A DNA stretch of 64,000 bases from JAPSGB01 sp963775185 (GCA_963775185.1 CAVZIE010000018.1:248001-312000), one strand, 5' to 3'; counted from the stretch's first letter, positions 46,233 to 53,691 are shown. Translations and numbers: made by a program. Notes: a model not told the origin generated them from the sequence alone.

Positions 46233-46467
46233 GAGCCCTGGCGAGGACGAGCCACTGCGCGATGTCAGCAGTGTCGGCGAGCTTGCCTGCCTTGAAGGAG
46301 GCAATCATCTCCGTCGTCGTCATCTCGTACCGTGCCTCGAAGGCCGCCAGCTTGGCGTTGATCGGTTCCATCTGGCCGTTGGGCGGACCCATGGAAGCCG
46401 CAGCGATGTCGGCCACGGCGTCCCGCTTTTCGTCGGCGCTCATCTTGGCGAAGGCTTGGAGCTTCAT
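46225..46467 (-). CDS. Antitoxin candidate of the TumE-like pair
   Basis: 80 residues, ATG at 46467. MKLQAFAKMSADEKRDAVAD, PINAKLAAFEARYEMTTTEM and LADTADIAQWLVLARARG are helical and charged, with no classical DNA-binding motif. The size, the overlap with the downstream gene and a perfect inverted repeat 25 bp upstream fit an antitoxin. Longer in-frame starts upstream would cross that repeat. Confidence 0.6.
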   Translation of the reverse strand: MKLQAFAKMSADEKRDAVADIAAASMGPPNGQMEPINAKLAAFEARYEMTTTEMIASFKAGKLADTADIAQWLVLARARG

Positions 46468-46491
46468 GCGGGTCGTCCAGTATCTGCTGAA

Positions 46492-46509
46492 CCCCGGGAG
46501 AGCCCGGGG
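46492..46509. promoter_or_regulatory. Inverted repeat upstream of the TumE-like operon
   Basis: CCCCGGG-AGAG-CCCGGGG is a perfect 7-bp stem with a 4-bp loop, 25 bp upstream of the antitoxin ATG. Likely operator. Confidence 0.5.
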
Positions 46510-46672
46510 ACAACCGAGGGAGAATGTGGCAACGAGGTGGTACCCGGACAACACCGCACCGGGCCAAGGAATGTCCGCCCTTGGCGCGAGGTCGGGCACT
46601 ATTCGTGCGGGGATCCCATCCGGGGCTCGCTTGCGGTCGAAACGCGGCCCGCCCAGGCCGTCCGTGCACGGG

Positions 46673-46681
46673 TGCTATCCT
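46673..46681 (+). promoter_or_regulatory. Extended -10 element before element C lipoprotein
   Basis: TGCTATCCT, identical to the nine bases before the element A lipoprotein, 23 bp before the ATG. Confidence 0.4.
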
Positions 46682-46704
46682 TCGCGTGGCAGCCGGTGGG
46701 GATC

Positions 46705-47361
46705 ATGCTCAAGCTCCGACAACGCCTTCTTCCGTGGGCCGTCTTGGTCGTCGGCGGGATGGCGGTGGTTGCTGGTCCAGGATGCAACCGCTCATCCGAG
46801 ACGGCTGTTGATGCCGATGCGAGCACGGCGGTGCAGACGACCTCGTCGCCCGCTGAGCTGGCCGATCTGGTGTCCGCGTGCGATTCGAGGAACCGGCGCG
46901 GCTTCTGCTCGGACTACCCGACGGAGGGGCAGCCCGCCGCTTCCCTCGTGGTGTCTGCCTGTGGTGGTGGGTGGAGCAAGCCCGGGTTCGGAGGCGCCGG
47001 TTTGCTGATCGACGACCGCGGCGAAGTCTGGCGCTATGCCGACAGGATTGAAGATGGGGCAAAGCAGGTTGCGACCAGACGAAACTTGCGAGAAGGGAAG
47101 CTCGAAGCTCGAACCTTTGAAGCCGTTCACCGCCTGGTAGCTCAGGCGATGTCAGAAGACGCGCCGCTGGTACATGAGGCACGTCCCTGCGTAGATTGCA
47201 GCGCGTGCTGGGTCGCCCTACCTCGATCCGGAAACGCGACGGTCGAGCTGTGGAAGAGATCGGCGGATGGCGTCGCGTCTCGTGACTCCGCGCCCGCAAA
47301 GGCGCTGGTCCAGTTCGTTCGCGCCATCGAGCAGCGGCTGGATCACGAGGCCCGTCCGTGA
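46705..47361 (+). CDS. Cys-rich lipoprotein of element C
   Basis: 218 residues, ATG at 46705 behind GGTGGGGATC. Signal LLPWAVLVVGGMAVVAGPGC with lipobox. The mature part has VSACDSRNRRGFCSDYPTEG, SLVVSACGGGWSKPGFGGAG and EARPCVDCSACWVALP. It is not a propeller, unlike the lipoproteins of A and B, but it shares their leader layout and its place before the 163-bp repeat. Function unknown. Confidence 0.7.
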   Translation: MLKLRQRLLPWAVLVVGGMAVVAGPGCNRSSETAVDADASTAVQTTSSPAELADLVSACDSRNRRGFCSDYPTEGQPAASLVVSACGGGWSKPGFGGAGLLIDDRGEVWRYADRIEDGAKQVATRRNLREGKLEARTFEAVHRLVAQAMSEDAPLVHEARPCVDCSACWVALPRSGNATVELWKRSADGVASRDSAPAKALVQFVRAIEQRLDHEARP

Positions 47362-47374
47362 CCAGACCTCCTCC

Positions 47375-47513
47375 AATCGTCGGCGAATCGTCGGCAACGA
47401 CGCGAACGAGCCCCAACGGCGCTGATCGCCGTCTCGCAACACCGCGGATCACCTCGGTTCGCATCCGTTCGCGACGAACGCTCCCGATTCAAGTTCCGGT
47501 ACCGCAAGGTGTG
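47375..47513 (+). repeat. Element-end repeat, copy 3, truncated
   Basis: 139 bp, collinear with copies 1 and 2 up to GTGTG of the tRNA part, then diverging. Tandem 11-mers at 47375-47396 and hairpin CGTTCG-CGA-CGAACG at 47466-47480. The anticodon-loop part reads TTCAAGT (CAA) instead of TTTAGGT. Confidence 0.9.
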
Positions 47514-47520
47514 CCCCGAC

Positions 47521-47551
47521 GCTTGCTCCCGCCTTGGGAGCAAGCTACCCT
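47521..47551 (+). promoter_or_regulatory. Inverted-repeat operator and possible promoter of higBA
   Basis: GCTTGCTCCC and GGGAGCAAGC (47521-47545) form a perfect 10-bp stem around GCCTT. TTGCTC (47523) and TACCCT (47546) are spaced 17 bp, so the dyad overlaps a possible promoter. The start codon follows after 6 bp. Confidence 0.55.
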
Positions 47552-47557
47552 TTTCCG

Positions 47558-47857
47558 GTGAGGGTCATCGCCAAGAGCACCTTGCGAGCCTTCTGGAGCA
47601 AGCCGGGACGGAGAGATGCCGAGCAACCGCTTCTCGCGTGGCACAAGGAAGCCGAGTCGGCCGACTGGTCGTCGCCCGCCGACATCAAGCGCCAGTTCGG
47701 TACCGCGAGCATCCTTCGCACCGGGCGCGTGGTCTTCAACATCGCCGGGAACAAGTACCGGCTGGTCGTCGCGATTCGCTACGACTTGAGGATCGTATTC
47801 GTTCGCTTCGTCGGAACCCACGCCGAATACGACACGATCGACGCCGAGGAGGTCTGA
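47558..47857 (+). CDS. higB: HigB-type mRNA interferase toxin
   Basis: 99 residues, GTG at 47558, preferred because the family starts with a short strand like MRVIAKSTLRAFWSKP. LLAWHKEAESADWSSPADIK, RTGRVVFNIAGNKYRLVVAI and VRFVGTHAEYDTIDAEEV are hallmarks of the HigB (RelE-fold) family, which cleaves mRNA on the ribosome. Toxin-first order with higA 3 bp behind is typical for higBA. It begins 44 bp after the truncated tRNA copy and may be cargo of a further element. Confidence 0.93.
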   Translation: MRVIAKSTLRAFWSKPGRRDAEQPLLAWHKEAESADWSSPADIKRQFGTASILRTGRVVFNIAGNKYRLVVAIRYDLRIVFVRFVGTHAEYDTIDAEEV

Positions 47858-47860
47858 GCC

Positions 47861-48226
47861 ATGACTATTCGCCCAATCCGTACCCGCAAGGATCATCGCG
47901 AGGCCTTGGCAGAGATCGAGCGCCTCTGGAACGCGAAGCCTGGAACCGCCGCGTGCGATCGCCTGGACGTGCTCGTCACGCTGGTCGAAGCCTATGAGCG
48001 GAAACACGATCCGCTGTCCGCGCCGGACCCGGTCGAGGCGATCCTGTTCCGGATGGAACAACAGGGCCTCGCACGGAAGGATCTAGAACCCCTCATCGGC
48101 AGTCGCGCCCGGGTATCGGAAGTGCTGAACCACAAACGTGACCTGACGCTGCCAATGATCCGGGCGCTCCACGACAAGCTCGGTATTCCGGCCGAGTCGT
48201 TGATCGCGCCGGGTCGGGTCGGGTAA
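47861..48226 (+). CDS. higA: HigA-type XRE antitoxin
   Basis: 121 residues, ATG at 47861. TRKDHREALAEIERLWNAKP and LVTLVEAYERKHDPLSAPDP are the helical N-terminus of HigA. LARKDLEPLIGSRARVSEVL with NHKRDLTLPMIRALHDKLGI is the Cro/CI helix-turn-helix that should bind the dyad at 47521. It neutralises HigB and represses the operon by family rule. Confidence 0.93.
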   Translation: MTIRPIRTRKDHREALAEIERLWNAKPGTAACDRLDVLVTLVEAYERKHDPLSAPDPVEAILFRMEQQGLARKDLEPLIGSRARVSEVLNHKRDLTLPMIRALHDKLGIPAESLIAPGRVG

Positions 48227-48334
48227 GTCCGCTGGTGGACGCGACCCGGTGACCGGCAATCACTTGCACGCTCCGTAGCTCAGCACGCCGACTCCGCCAT
48301 CGACGGCACCCACGCCAACGGAGCCGCCTCTACG

Positions 48335-49051
48335 TCAGGCGCTCTCCGGCGCCTCGAGCATTGACTTGTAGGCGATGCCGCCGATCGCGCCGCCGACGAT
48401 AGGTGCGACCCAGAACAGCCAGAGTTGCGCGAGTGCCCACCCACCGACGAACAGCGCGGGGCCGGTGCTCCGCGCAGGATTGACCGACAGGTTGGTCACC
48501 GGGATGCCGACAAGGTGGATCAAGGTGAGGCAAAGTCCGATCGCGATCGGAGCGAAGCCGGCGGGCGCGCGCTTGTCCGTGCTGCCCATGATCACAAATA
48601 GGAAGAACGCCGTGAGCACGACTTCGGTGACCAGGGCGGCGGTCATGCCGTAGCCCCCCGGGCTGTGTTCGCCGAAGCCGTTCGCGGCGAAGCCGCCGAT
48701 GTCCGCGCCGGCTTTGCCCGTCGCGATCACGTACAACGTGCCCGCTGCGGCGACGCCGGCGACGGTCTGGACGAGGATGTACGGGATTGCCTCCTTTGCC
48801 GGATGCCGCCCGCCGATCACGAGACCGATGGTAACGGCAGGGTTGAGGTGGCACCCCGAGATGTGACCGATGGCGAACGCCATCGTCAGCACGGTGAGGC
48901 CGAACGCCAGCGCGACGCCGAGAAGCCCGATCCCAAGGTTCGAGCTCGTACCGCCGAACGCGGCCGAGAGAACGGCGCTTCCGCAACCTCCGAACACGAG
49001 CCAGAAGGTACCGATAAACTCGGCAACGAGTTCTTTTTGCATTCCTCGCAT
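48335..49051 (-). CDS. aqpZ: Aquaporin Z-type water channel
   Basis: 238 residues from ATG 49051 (ATG 49042 is also possible). Six helices and two half-helices with NPA at 70-72 (CHLNPAVTIG) and 191-193 (SVNPARSTGP). The selectivity-filter His179 and Arg194 are present, as in water-selective AqpZ. LVAEFIGTFWLVFGGCGSAV is the usual first helix. It conducts water across the inner membrane. After its stop an in-frame stretch of 24 codons (48260-48334) reads GSVGVGAVDGGVGVLSYGAC and might be a remnant. Confidence 0.93.
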   Translation of the reverse strand: MRGMQKELVAEFIGTFWLVFGGCGSAVLSAAFGGTSSNLGIGLLGVALAFGLTVLTMAFAIGHISGCHLNPAVTIGLVIGGRHPAKEAIPYILVQTVAGVAAAGTLYVIATGKAGADIGGFAANGFGEHSPGGYGMTAALVTEVVLTAFFLFVIMGSTDKRAPAGFAPIAIGLCLTLIHLVGIPVTNLSVNPARSTGPALFVGGWALAQLWLFWVAPIVGGAIGGIAYKSMLEAPESA

Positions 49052-49405
49052 GGTGCGGGGTCGCGAAAAGTCGCCGCAACTCTTCGTTGCTGGGTATCGG
49101 CGGTGGCGCGTCCTTTCGGCGGTGCACGAGGCGCCCGCCCGTCCTTGCTCACGACCGCTCCGGTCGTGGCGTCACGAAGCCAGCGCGATCGGGCGGGAAG
49201 TCTGCGCAACGCGTGCAGCTGTTAACGCCGGTCTGATTCGGCCCTCGCGTGGCGCATTCCGATCGACGCCGCGGCGGCCGAGAAGACGCCCGAGAGCGCC
49301 AATCGCGAACGTTGATCGGGTCAAGCATCGGCAACGCTTCCCCACACCGCTTCGGTCACGCGTCTGGCCCGCCGGTGACGCGTGCGATAGGCTCCGCGCC
49401 GATCC
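49052..49405. other. 354-bp divergent intergenic region
   Basis: Between the starts of aqpZ and the PanE-like gene. It contains a perfect 7-bp stem ACGACCG-CTC-CGGTCGT at 49151-49167, about 100 bp upstream of aqpZ. No coding frame is convincing and no dispersed repeat is present. Confidence 0.4.
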
Positions 49406-50425
49406 GTGTCGAGCGCGTTCCATATCGGCGTCATGGGCGCCGGGTCCATCGGTTGCTTCGTCGGCGGCAAGCTGTGCAATGCAGGCGCGAGGGTGACGCT
49501 CGTGGGGCGGCCGCGCATCCAGCAGGAGCTTGCCGAGCACGGCCTCACCACCCAGGACTTCGACCGTCCGGGGGTGACGACCCGCGCCTTTGAATTCGCC
49601 GTCGAGCCCAACGCGCTCGGCGACTGCGACGCCGTACTGGTGTGTGTGAAGAGCGCGCAGACCGCCGCGGTGGGCGCCGCCCTCGCGAGCATCCTGAAGC
49701 CGGGCTGCGTGGTGGCGAGCCTGCAGAACGGTGTGCGCAACGCGCCGACACTGCGCGAGCAGCTGGCGGAACGCGAGGTGCTCGCGGTCGTCGTGGGGTT
49801 CAACGTGGTGTCGCGCGGAGCAGGTCTGTTCCACCGCGCCATGAGCGGCACGCTGATCGTCGAACGACCGCGCTCGGCCCAGGCGCGCGAGCTCGCAAGC
49901 GTGCTCGCGGCGGCGGACATCGGCGTGGAGACGCGCGACGACCTCGCCCCCGATCAGTGGACCAAGCTGATCGTAAACCTCAACAACGCGGTGAGCGCGC
50001 TCGGCGGCGCGCCGACGCGCGAGCTACTGTTGTCGCCCACCTACCGCCGCATCATCGCCGCCATCGTGGGCGAAGCGCTGCGCGTGCTGAGAGCAGCGGG
50101 CATCCAGCCCGCCAGCTTGCGCGGCGTTCCGATCGGCTTCATGCCGCTGGTCTTGCGCCTGCCCACGCCTCTGGTGCGGCTCGTGACCCACGCCCAGATG
50201 CGCGTGGATCCCGAGGCGCGCTCCTCGATGTGGGAGGATCTGTCGCGTCACCGTCCGACCGAGGTCGACTACCTCAACGGCGAGATCGTGCGGCTAGCCG
50301 AGGAGGTCGGCATGGACGCACCCTTCAATCGCCGCATCGTGCAGTTCGTGCGCGAGGCCGAGGCCAAGAACGCCGGCGCGCCCGACATCCCGGCCGAGCT
50401 CTTGTGGCAACGGTTGTCGGCATAG
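49406..50425 (+). CDS. ApbA/PanE-family ketopantoate reductase-like protein
   Basis: 339 residues, GTG at 49406. FHIGVMGAGSIGCFVGGKLC with GAGSIG at 11-16 binds NADP. CVKSAQT, LQNGVRNAPTLREQL, QWTKLIVNLNNAVSALGGAP (the catalytic Lys region) and SSMWEDLSRHRPTEVDYLNG match PanE/ApbA. PanE reduces 2-dehydropantoate to pantoate for CoA synthesis. Several paralogues with other substrates exist in this family, so I leave the symbol empty. No pan gene is adjacent. Confidence 0.85.
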   Translation: MSSAFHIGVMGAGSIGCFVGGKLCNAGARVTLVGRPRIQQELAEHGLTTQDFDRPGVTTRAFEFAVEPNALGDCDAVLVCVKSAQTAAVGAALASILKPGCVVASLQNGVRNAPTLREQLAEREVLAVVVGFNVVSRGAGLFHRAMSGTLIVERPRSAQARELASVLAAADIGVETRDDLAPDQWTKLIVNLNNAVSALGGAPTRELLLSPTYRRIIAAIVGEALRVLRAAGIQPASLRGVPIGFMPLVLRLPTPLVRLVTHAQMRVDPEARSSMWEDLSRHRPTEVDYLNGEIVRLAEEVGMDAPFNRRIVQFVREAEAKNAGAPDIPAELLWQRLSA

Positions 50426-50446
50426 CGACGACACTCCGCGCGGCGC

Positions 50447-50466
50447 GGTTCCGCGCCGGACCGGCA
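50447..50466 (-). repeat. Dispersed 20-bp palindromic repeat, copy 15
   Basis: GGTTCCGCGCCGGACCGGCA on the plus strand, exact reverse complement of the consensus. With GGCGC upstream it forms the stem GGCGCGG-TT-CCGCGCC. Sits between two convergent stops, 1 bp from the next gene's stop. Confidence 0.9.
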
Positions 50467-50467
50467 G

Positions 50468-50947
50468 TCAAATCAAGAGCGGCGATTTTCCGGCGAGCAC
50501 GATGTCCCACCAGTCGAACGTGACGGCGAGGATGTGGTCGAGCTGCCACGTGCCGTAGTCGAGGGAGCCGGTCTGCGGGCGCGCGATCGGCTGCATGCCG
50601 GCCTCGGGTAGGCAGTACGCCGCGGACTCCGAGCCCTGGAGCAGATGCAGCACGCCGGTGGAGAAGCCGATGCCCGCGTAGACGATGCACGCGGGCATGC
50701 GGAGCGCGGCGAGGTCCTGCAGGGCGTACGGGATCTTCTCGTCGGCGGTGCCGCTCGAGTCCTGGTACTTGCACTCGAGGCCGAGCACCTTGTTCGTCGC
50801 GGGGACGTGCAAGAACAGGTCGATGCGCCGGCGCTTGCCGATGATCGACGTGCCGACGTGGACCTCGTCGTAGACGTGCAGGCCGCGCGGGCCGTAGGCG
50901 CTGAGCACATAGCGTGCGATCAGGTGCTTGTACTCGTTGCCCGTCAT
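50468..50947 (-). CDS. PD-(D/E)XK-fold endonuclease of a restriction-modification pair
   Basis: 159 residues, ATG at 50947. RRIDLFLHVPATNKVLGLEC then KYQDSSG places Asp43, Glu58 and Lys60 in the PD-(D/E)XK pattern. Later segments LQDLAALRMPACIVYAGIG and WQLDHILAVTFDWWDIVLAG have no match I know. Its ATG overlaps the stop of the methyltransferase gene (ATGA). The coupling and fold suggest the cognate restriction enzyme; recognition site unknown. It could instead be a non-cutting accessory nuclease. Confidence 0.7.
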   Translation of the reverse strand: MTGNEYKHLIARYVLSAYGPRGLHVYDEVHVGTSIIGKRRRIDLFLHVPATNKVLGLECKYQDSSGTADEKIPYALQDLAALRMPACIVYAGIGFSTGVLHLLQGSESAAYCLPEAGMQPIARPQTGSLDYGTWQLDHILAVTFDWWDIVLAGKSPLLI

Positions 50948-51696
50948 CGGTGCGCCGCGATCGCGAGCCGTTCCGTCGCCAGGGCGTGGGCGGCCTCGGC
51001 GATGTCGTTGCCGTGGAAGTCGCAGCCGTGCCCGAGCGCGGCGACGCCGGCGGAGCCCGAGCCCATGAACGGATCGATCACGAGCTCCCCCGGGCGCGCG
51101 CTCTGGCGCACCAGCACGTCGCTAACGGCGACGGGCTTCTCCGTCGGGTAGCCGCCGCGGATGCGCGGCACGGTGATCACGTCCGCGATGCCCAGGTCCG
51201 CGAGCTTCCGCTTGCCCTTCTCGAAGAACAAGATGAACTCGTACTGCGAGCGGTAGTGATACCCCATGCCGATTCGCGACTTGTTCCACACCAGCGGCTT
51301 CCAGAACTTGAAGCCCGCTCGCTCGGCAGCGGGCTTGGCGACGAACATCGTCTCCTGGTCGCAGAACAGGTAGAAGTGCCGGTCCTTCCTCAGCACTCTG
51401 TACAGCTCGACGAACAGCTCCGGGAAGCGCGCGTTCGGGAAGATCGAGAACCAATCATTGCTCGATGCCTTGCTGCGCTTGAGGCGCGTGGTCGTGCCGA
51501 CGGCGCGGTGCTTCTCCAGCGACTCGTAAGGCGGATCGGTGACGACGAGGTCGACGCTTCCGCTCCGCAGCGTGCGCAGCCAGTGCACCGCGTCCGCGCG
51601 GTGGAGCGCGAAGGCGGGGGCGCGACCGCCGCGGGTTTCGCCGGCGGATTGGAGGTTCGCGAACAGCGGGAGCCCGGAATCGGAGCAGTCCATCAT
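50944..51696 (-). CDS. DNA (N4-cytosine/N6-adenine) methyltransferase, beta class
   Basis: 250 residues from ATG 51696, chosen because AAAGGA lies 7 bp upstream; an in-frame ATG at 51759 lacks such a site. Motif IV TDPPYESL (DPPY 54-57) comes before motif I DPFMGSGSAG (208-217), the order of beta-class N4/N6 enzymes. WKPLVWNKSRIGMGYHYRSQ and EFILFFEKGKRKL are common in this family. It methylates DNA and protects the site cut by the coupled nuclease. Divergent from the kinase gene with a 121-bp spacer. Confidence 0.9.
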   Translation of the reverse strand: MMDCSDSGLPLFANLQSAGETRGGRAPAFALHRADAVHWLRTLRSGSVDLVVTDPPYESLEKHRAVGTTTRLKRSKASSNDWFSIFPNARFPELFVELYRVLRKDRHFYLFCDQETMFVAKPAAERAGFKFWKPLVWNKSRIGMGYHYRSQYEFILFFEKGKRKLADLGIADVITVPRIRGGYPTEKPVAVSDVLVRQSARPGELVIDPFMGSGSAGVAALGHGCDFHGNDIAEAAHALATERLAIAAHR

Positions 51697-51817
51697 GACC
51701 TGATCCTTTGTATCACTGTGCGCGCGTGCAGTCTCGAATCCCGCGTGGTGCTCTGACATTTCCTGTCCCACGGCGCGGGGGTGGCCGGCTTGGCGTATCC
51801 TGGGCTTCGAACTCCCG

Positions 51818-52936
51818 ATGCCCGACGACGCCCCTGATCGCCGCCCGCGCCCGCCGGTCGTACGCCGCGCCGCCGAGGAGACGGGGTCGATGCCGCTCGA
51901 GCAACGCTGGCGCAAGGTCGTGCGGGACACGGAGCTCGCCCCGATGGTGGCGCAGCGCGGGCTCGGGCCCGGGGCGCGCCTCGGGCGCTACCAGATCGCG
52001 ACCTCGCTCGCTCGCGGCGGCATGGCGGAGGTGTGGATCGGCTGGCGCAAGCGGCGCAGCGGCAAGCGGGAGATCGTCGCGCTCAAGACCTTGCACCCGC
52101 ACCTGGCGACCGACGCGGTGTTCGTGCGGATGTTCCTCGACGAGGCGCGACTGCTGTCGGCGATGAGCCACCCGAACGTCGTCGCGATCCGCGACGTCGG
52201 TACCGACGGGGGGCACGCGTACGTCGCGCTCGAGTGGATCGACGGCGACTCGCTCACGATGCTCCTGCGCGCCGTCGAGGCGCACCACGCGACGCTGCCG
52301 CTATCGCTGAGCTTGCGCATCGTCGGCGAGTGCTGCCTCGGGCTTCACGTGGCACACGAGCTTCGCGACGTGCGCGGCGAGCCGCTGAACGTCGTCCATC
52401 GCGACGTGTCCACCGCGAACATCCTGGTGTCCGCGGCGGGCGACGTGAAGCTGATCGACTTCGGCGTCGCCAAGGCGGCGCAGCGGCTCTCGGACACGAC
52501 GCGCAGCGGCGTGTTCAAGGGCAAGCTGAGCTACGTGTCGCCGGAACAGCTCGCGCGTCGCCAGATCGATCGCCGCGCCGACATCTGGGCGGCCGGCGTC
52601 GTGTTGTATCGCCTGCTCTCCGGCCGAATGCCGTTCGAAGGTTCGCCGATGGACGTATTGACGCAGGTGCGGAAAGGCGCGGCGATCGCCGGCCTGCCGA
52701 CGAGCACGCCGAACGCGGTCACGGCGATCGTGCACCAGGCGCTCGCGCGCGATCCTGGCGATCGCTTCCAGAACGCCGCGGACATGCGCCGGGCGCTGCA
52801 GTACGCCGCCGCGGATCTGTGCGAGCCGGTCACGCGCAAATCGTTCGGCGCGTTCGTCGAACAGCACCTGGCCGCGCGTCTCGAGAAGCGGCGCGTCGCC
52901 CTCGCCGAAGCCTTGTCGCGGCCGCCGGCTACCTGA
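51818..52936 (+). CDS. Cytosolic Hanks-type Ser/Thr protein kinase
   Basis: 372 residues, ATG at 51818. The full catalytic set is present: glycine-rich ARGGMAEVWIGW, Lys90 (IVALKTLHPH), Glu109, HRDVSTANILV (194-204), DFGVAKAA (214-221) and SYVSPEQL. No transmembrane helix or sensor domain follows the kinase domain; the C-terminus is a short helical tail. It is probably active, in contrast to the kinase-like protein at 2493. The target cannot be told; the FHA protein in this window is one conceivable reader. Its stop lies within 10 bp of a convergent lipoprotein gene. Confidence 0.92.
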   Translation: MPDDAPDRRPRPPVVRRAAEETGSMPLEQRWRKVVRDTELAPMVAQRGLGPGARLGRYQIATSLARGGMAEVWIGWRKRRSGKREIVALKTLHPHLATDAVFVRMFLDEARLLSAMSHPNVVAIRDVGTDGGHAYVALEWIDGDSLTMLLRAVEAHHATLPLSLSLRIVGECCLGLHVAHELRDVRGEPLNVVHRDVSTANILVSAAGDVKLIDFGVAKAAQRLSDTTRSGVFKGKLSYVSPEQLARRQIDRRADIWAAGVVLYRLLSGRMPFEGSPMDVLTQVRKGAAIAGLPTSTPNAVTAIVHQALARDPGDRFQNAADMRRALQYAAADLCEPVTRKSFGAFVEQHLAARLEKRRVALAEALSRPPAT

Positions 52937-53540
52937 TCTGGCAGAGCTTCTGACCGGCGGTGAGCGATCGCCCGTACGGTGTCTTCTTGCCCGCCGGCAC
53001 GATGTACACGTGTCCGGTGCCGGTCGGCTTGGGAATGATCGCGCCGTTCGTCACCGGGCGCCCGAAGCGCGCGCTCTCCACCGTGATCACGACGTCGTCG
53101 CCGTGCCGGCGATAGCCCCAGTACGACGCGCCCAGGCTGTCCTTGACCTTCGCGTCGCACGGTACGCCGTCGGAGGTCAGCGCGACGGCGAGCTGCGTGT
53201 CCGGATCCGTCACCGGCACCACCGACTCCCACTTGAACGCCGGGTCGTTGGGTGGACCGACGTAGGCCGCCAGACACGAGCACACCGCGCTGCGCTTGTC
53301 CGCGGCGAGCTGCACGTCGTGCCGCGCGCCGAGCAGTGCGCTCTGCCTGGTCGACGCCGACTCCGGGGCCTCGGCGAGGTTGTTCGCAGACCGATTCGTG
53401 GGCTGGATCGGGACCGACTGCGCCTCGTTGAAGTCCGCTTCCTGCTGCGCGGCGCTGCCGCCGGCCTTGGCGCTCACCGAGGCGTGACAGCCGGCAGCGG
53501 CCAAGGTCGCGACGAAGAGGATCCACGGGGAGGCTCGCAC
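52929..53540 (-). CDS. Lipoprotein of unknown function
   Basis: 203 residues from GTG 53540, the start that gives a proper signal (RASPWILFVATLAAAGC). Longer frames upstream pass through the dispersed repeats. The mature part begins with a Ser/Ala/Gln linker, then AVCSCLAAYVGPPNDPAFKW, VALTSDGVPCDAKVKDSLGA, SYWGYRRHGDDVVITVESAR and a C-terminal AGQKLCQIR; it has four Cys residues. No family recognised. Confidence 0.65.
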   Translation of the reverse strand: MRASPWILFVATLAAAGCHASVSAKAGGSAAQQEADFNEAQSVPIQPTNRSANNLAEAPESASTRQSALLGARHDVQLAADKRSAVCSCLAAYVGPPNDPAFKWESVVPVTDPDTQLAVALTSDGVPCDAKVKDSLGASYWGYRRHGDDVVITVESARFGRPVTNGAIIPKPTGTGHVYIVPAGKKTPYGRSLTAGQKLCQIR

Positions 53541-53590
53541 GCGACAAAGCGTGGCACCCGTGCCCCGACTTGGGCAACTCTCCTGCCTGA

Positions 53591-53610
53591 TGCCGGTCCG
53601 GCGCGGAATC
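53591..53610 (+). repeat. Dispersed 20-bp palindromic repeat, copy 16
   Basis: TGCCGGTCCGGCGCGGAATC, in the divergent region between the lipoprotein and the ATPase gene. Convergent pair with copy 17. Confidence 0.85.
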
Positions 53611-53691
53611 CCACTGGCCGCAGCGGATCGTCGTCCCGAGTCGATGATCCGGGCGATTCCGGGCGAATGCGAGCGCGCGCGCGAGCCCCGG

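Larger units (their letters stand above)
45690..47513. mobile_element. tRNA-Leu element C: TumE-like pair plus Cys-rich lipoprotein
   Basis: Bounded on the left by the perfect tRNA 3'-end copy and on the right by a truncated copy that stops at 47513. It contains a minus-strand toxin-antitoxin-like pair and a plus-strand lipoprotein. HigBA begins right behind the truncation. Confidence 0.65.

Noticed and set aside
40088..47513. Class of integron with attC sites
   Set aside because: No intI gene, and the repeats contain a tRNA 3' end and arm-like 11-mers instead of attC R-box structure. Accretion at a tRNA gene fits better.
48018..48035. Partial match to the dispersed repeat in higA (tccgcgccggacccgg)
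   Set aside because: Encodes SAPDPVE in a normal HigA protein, and the dyad is broken.
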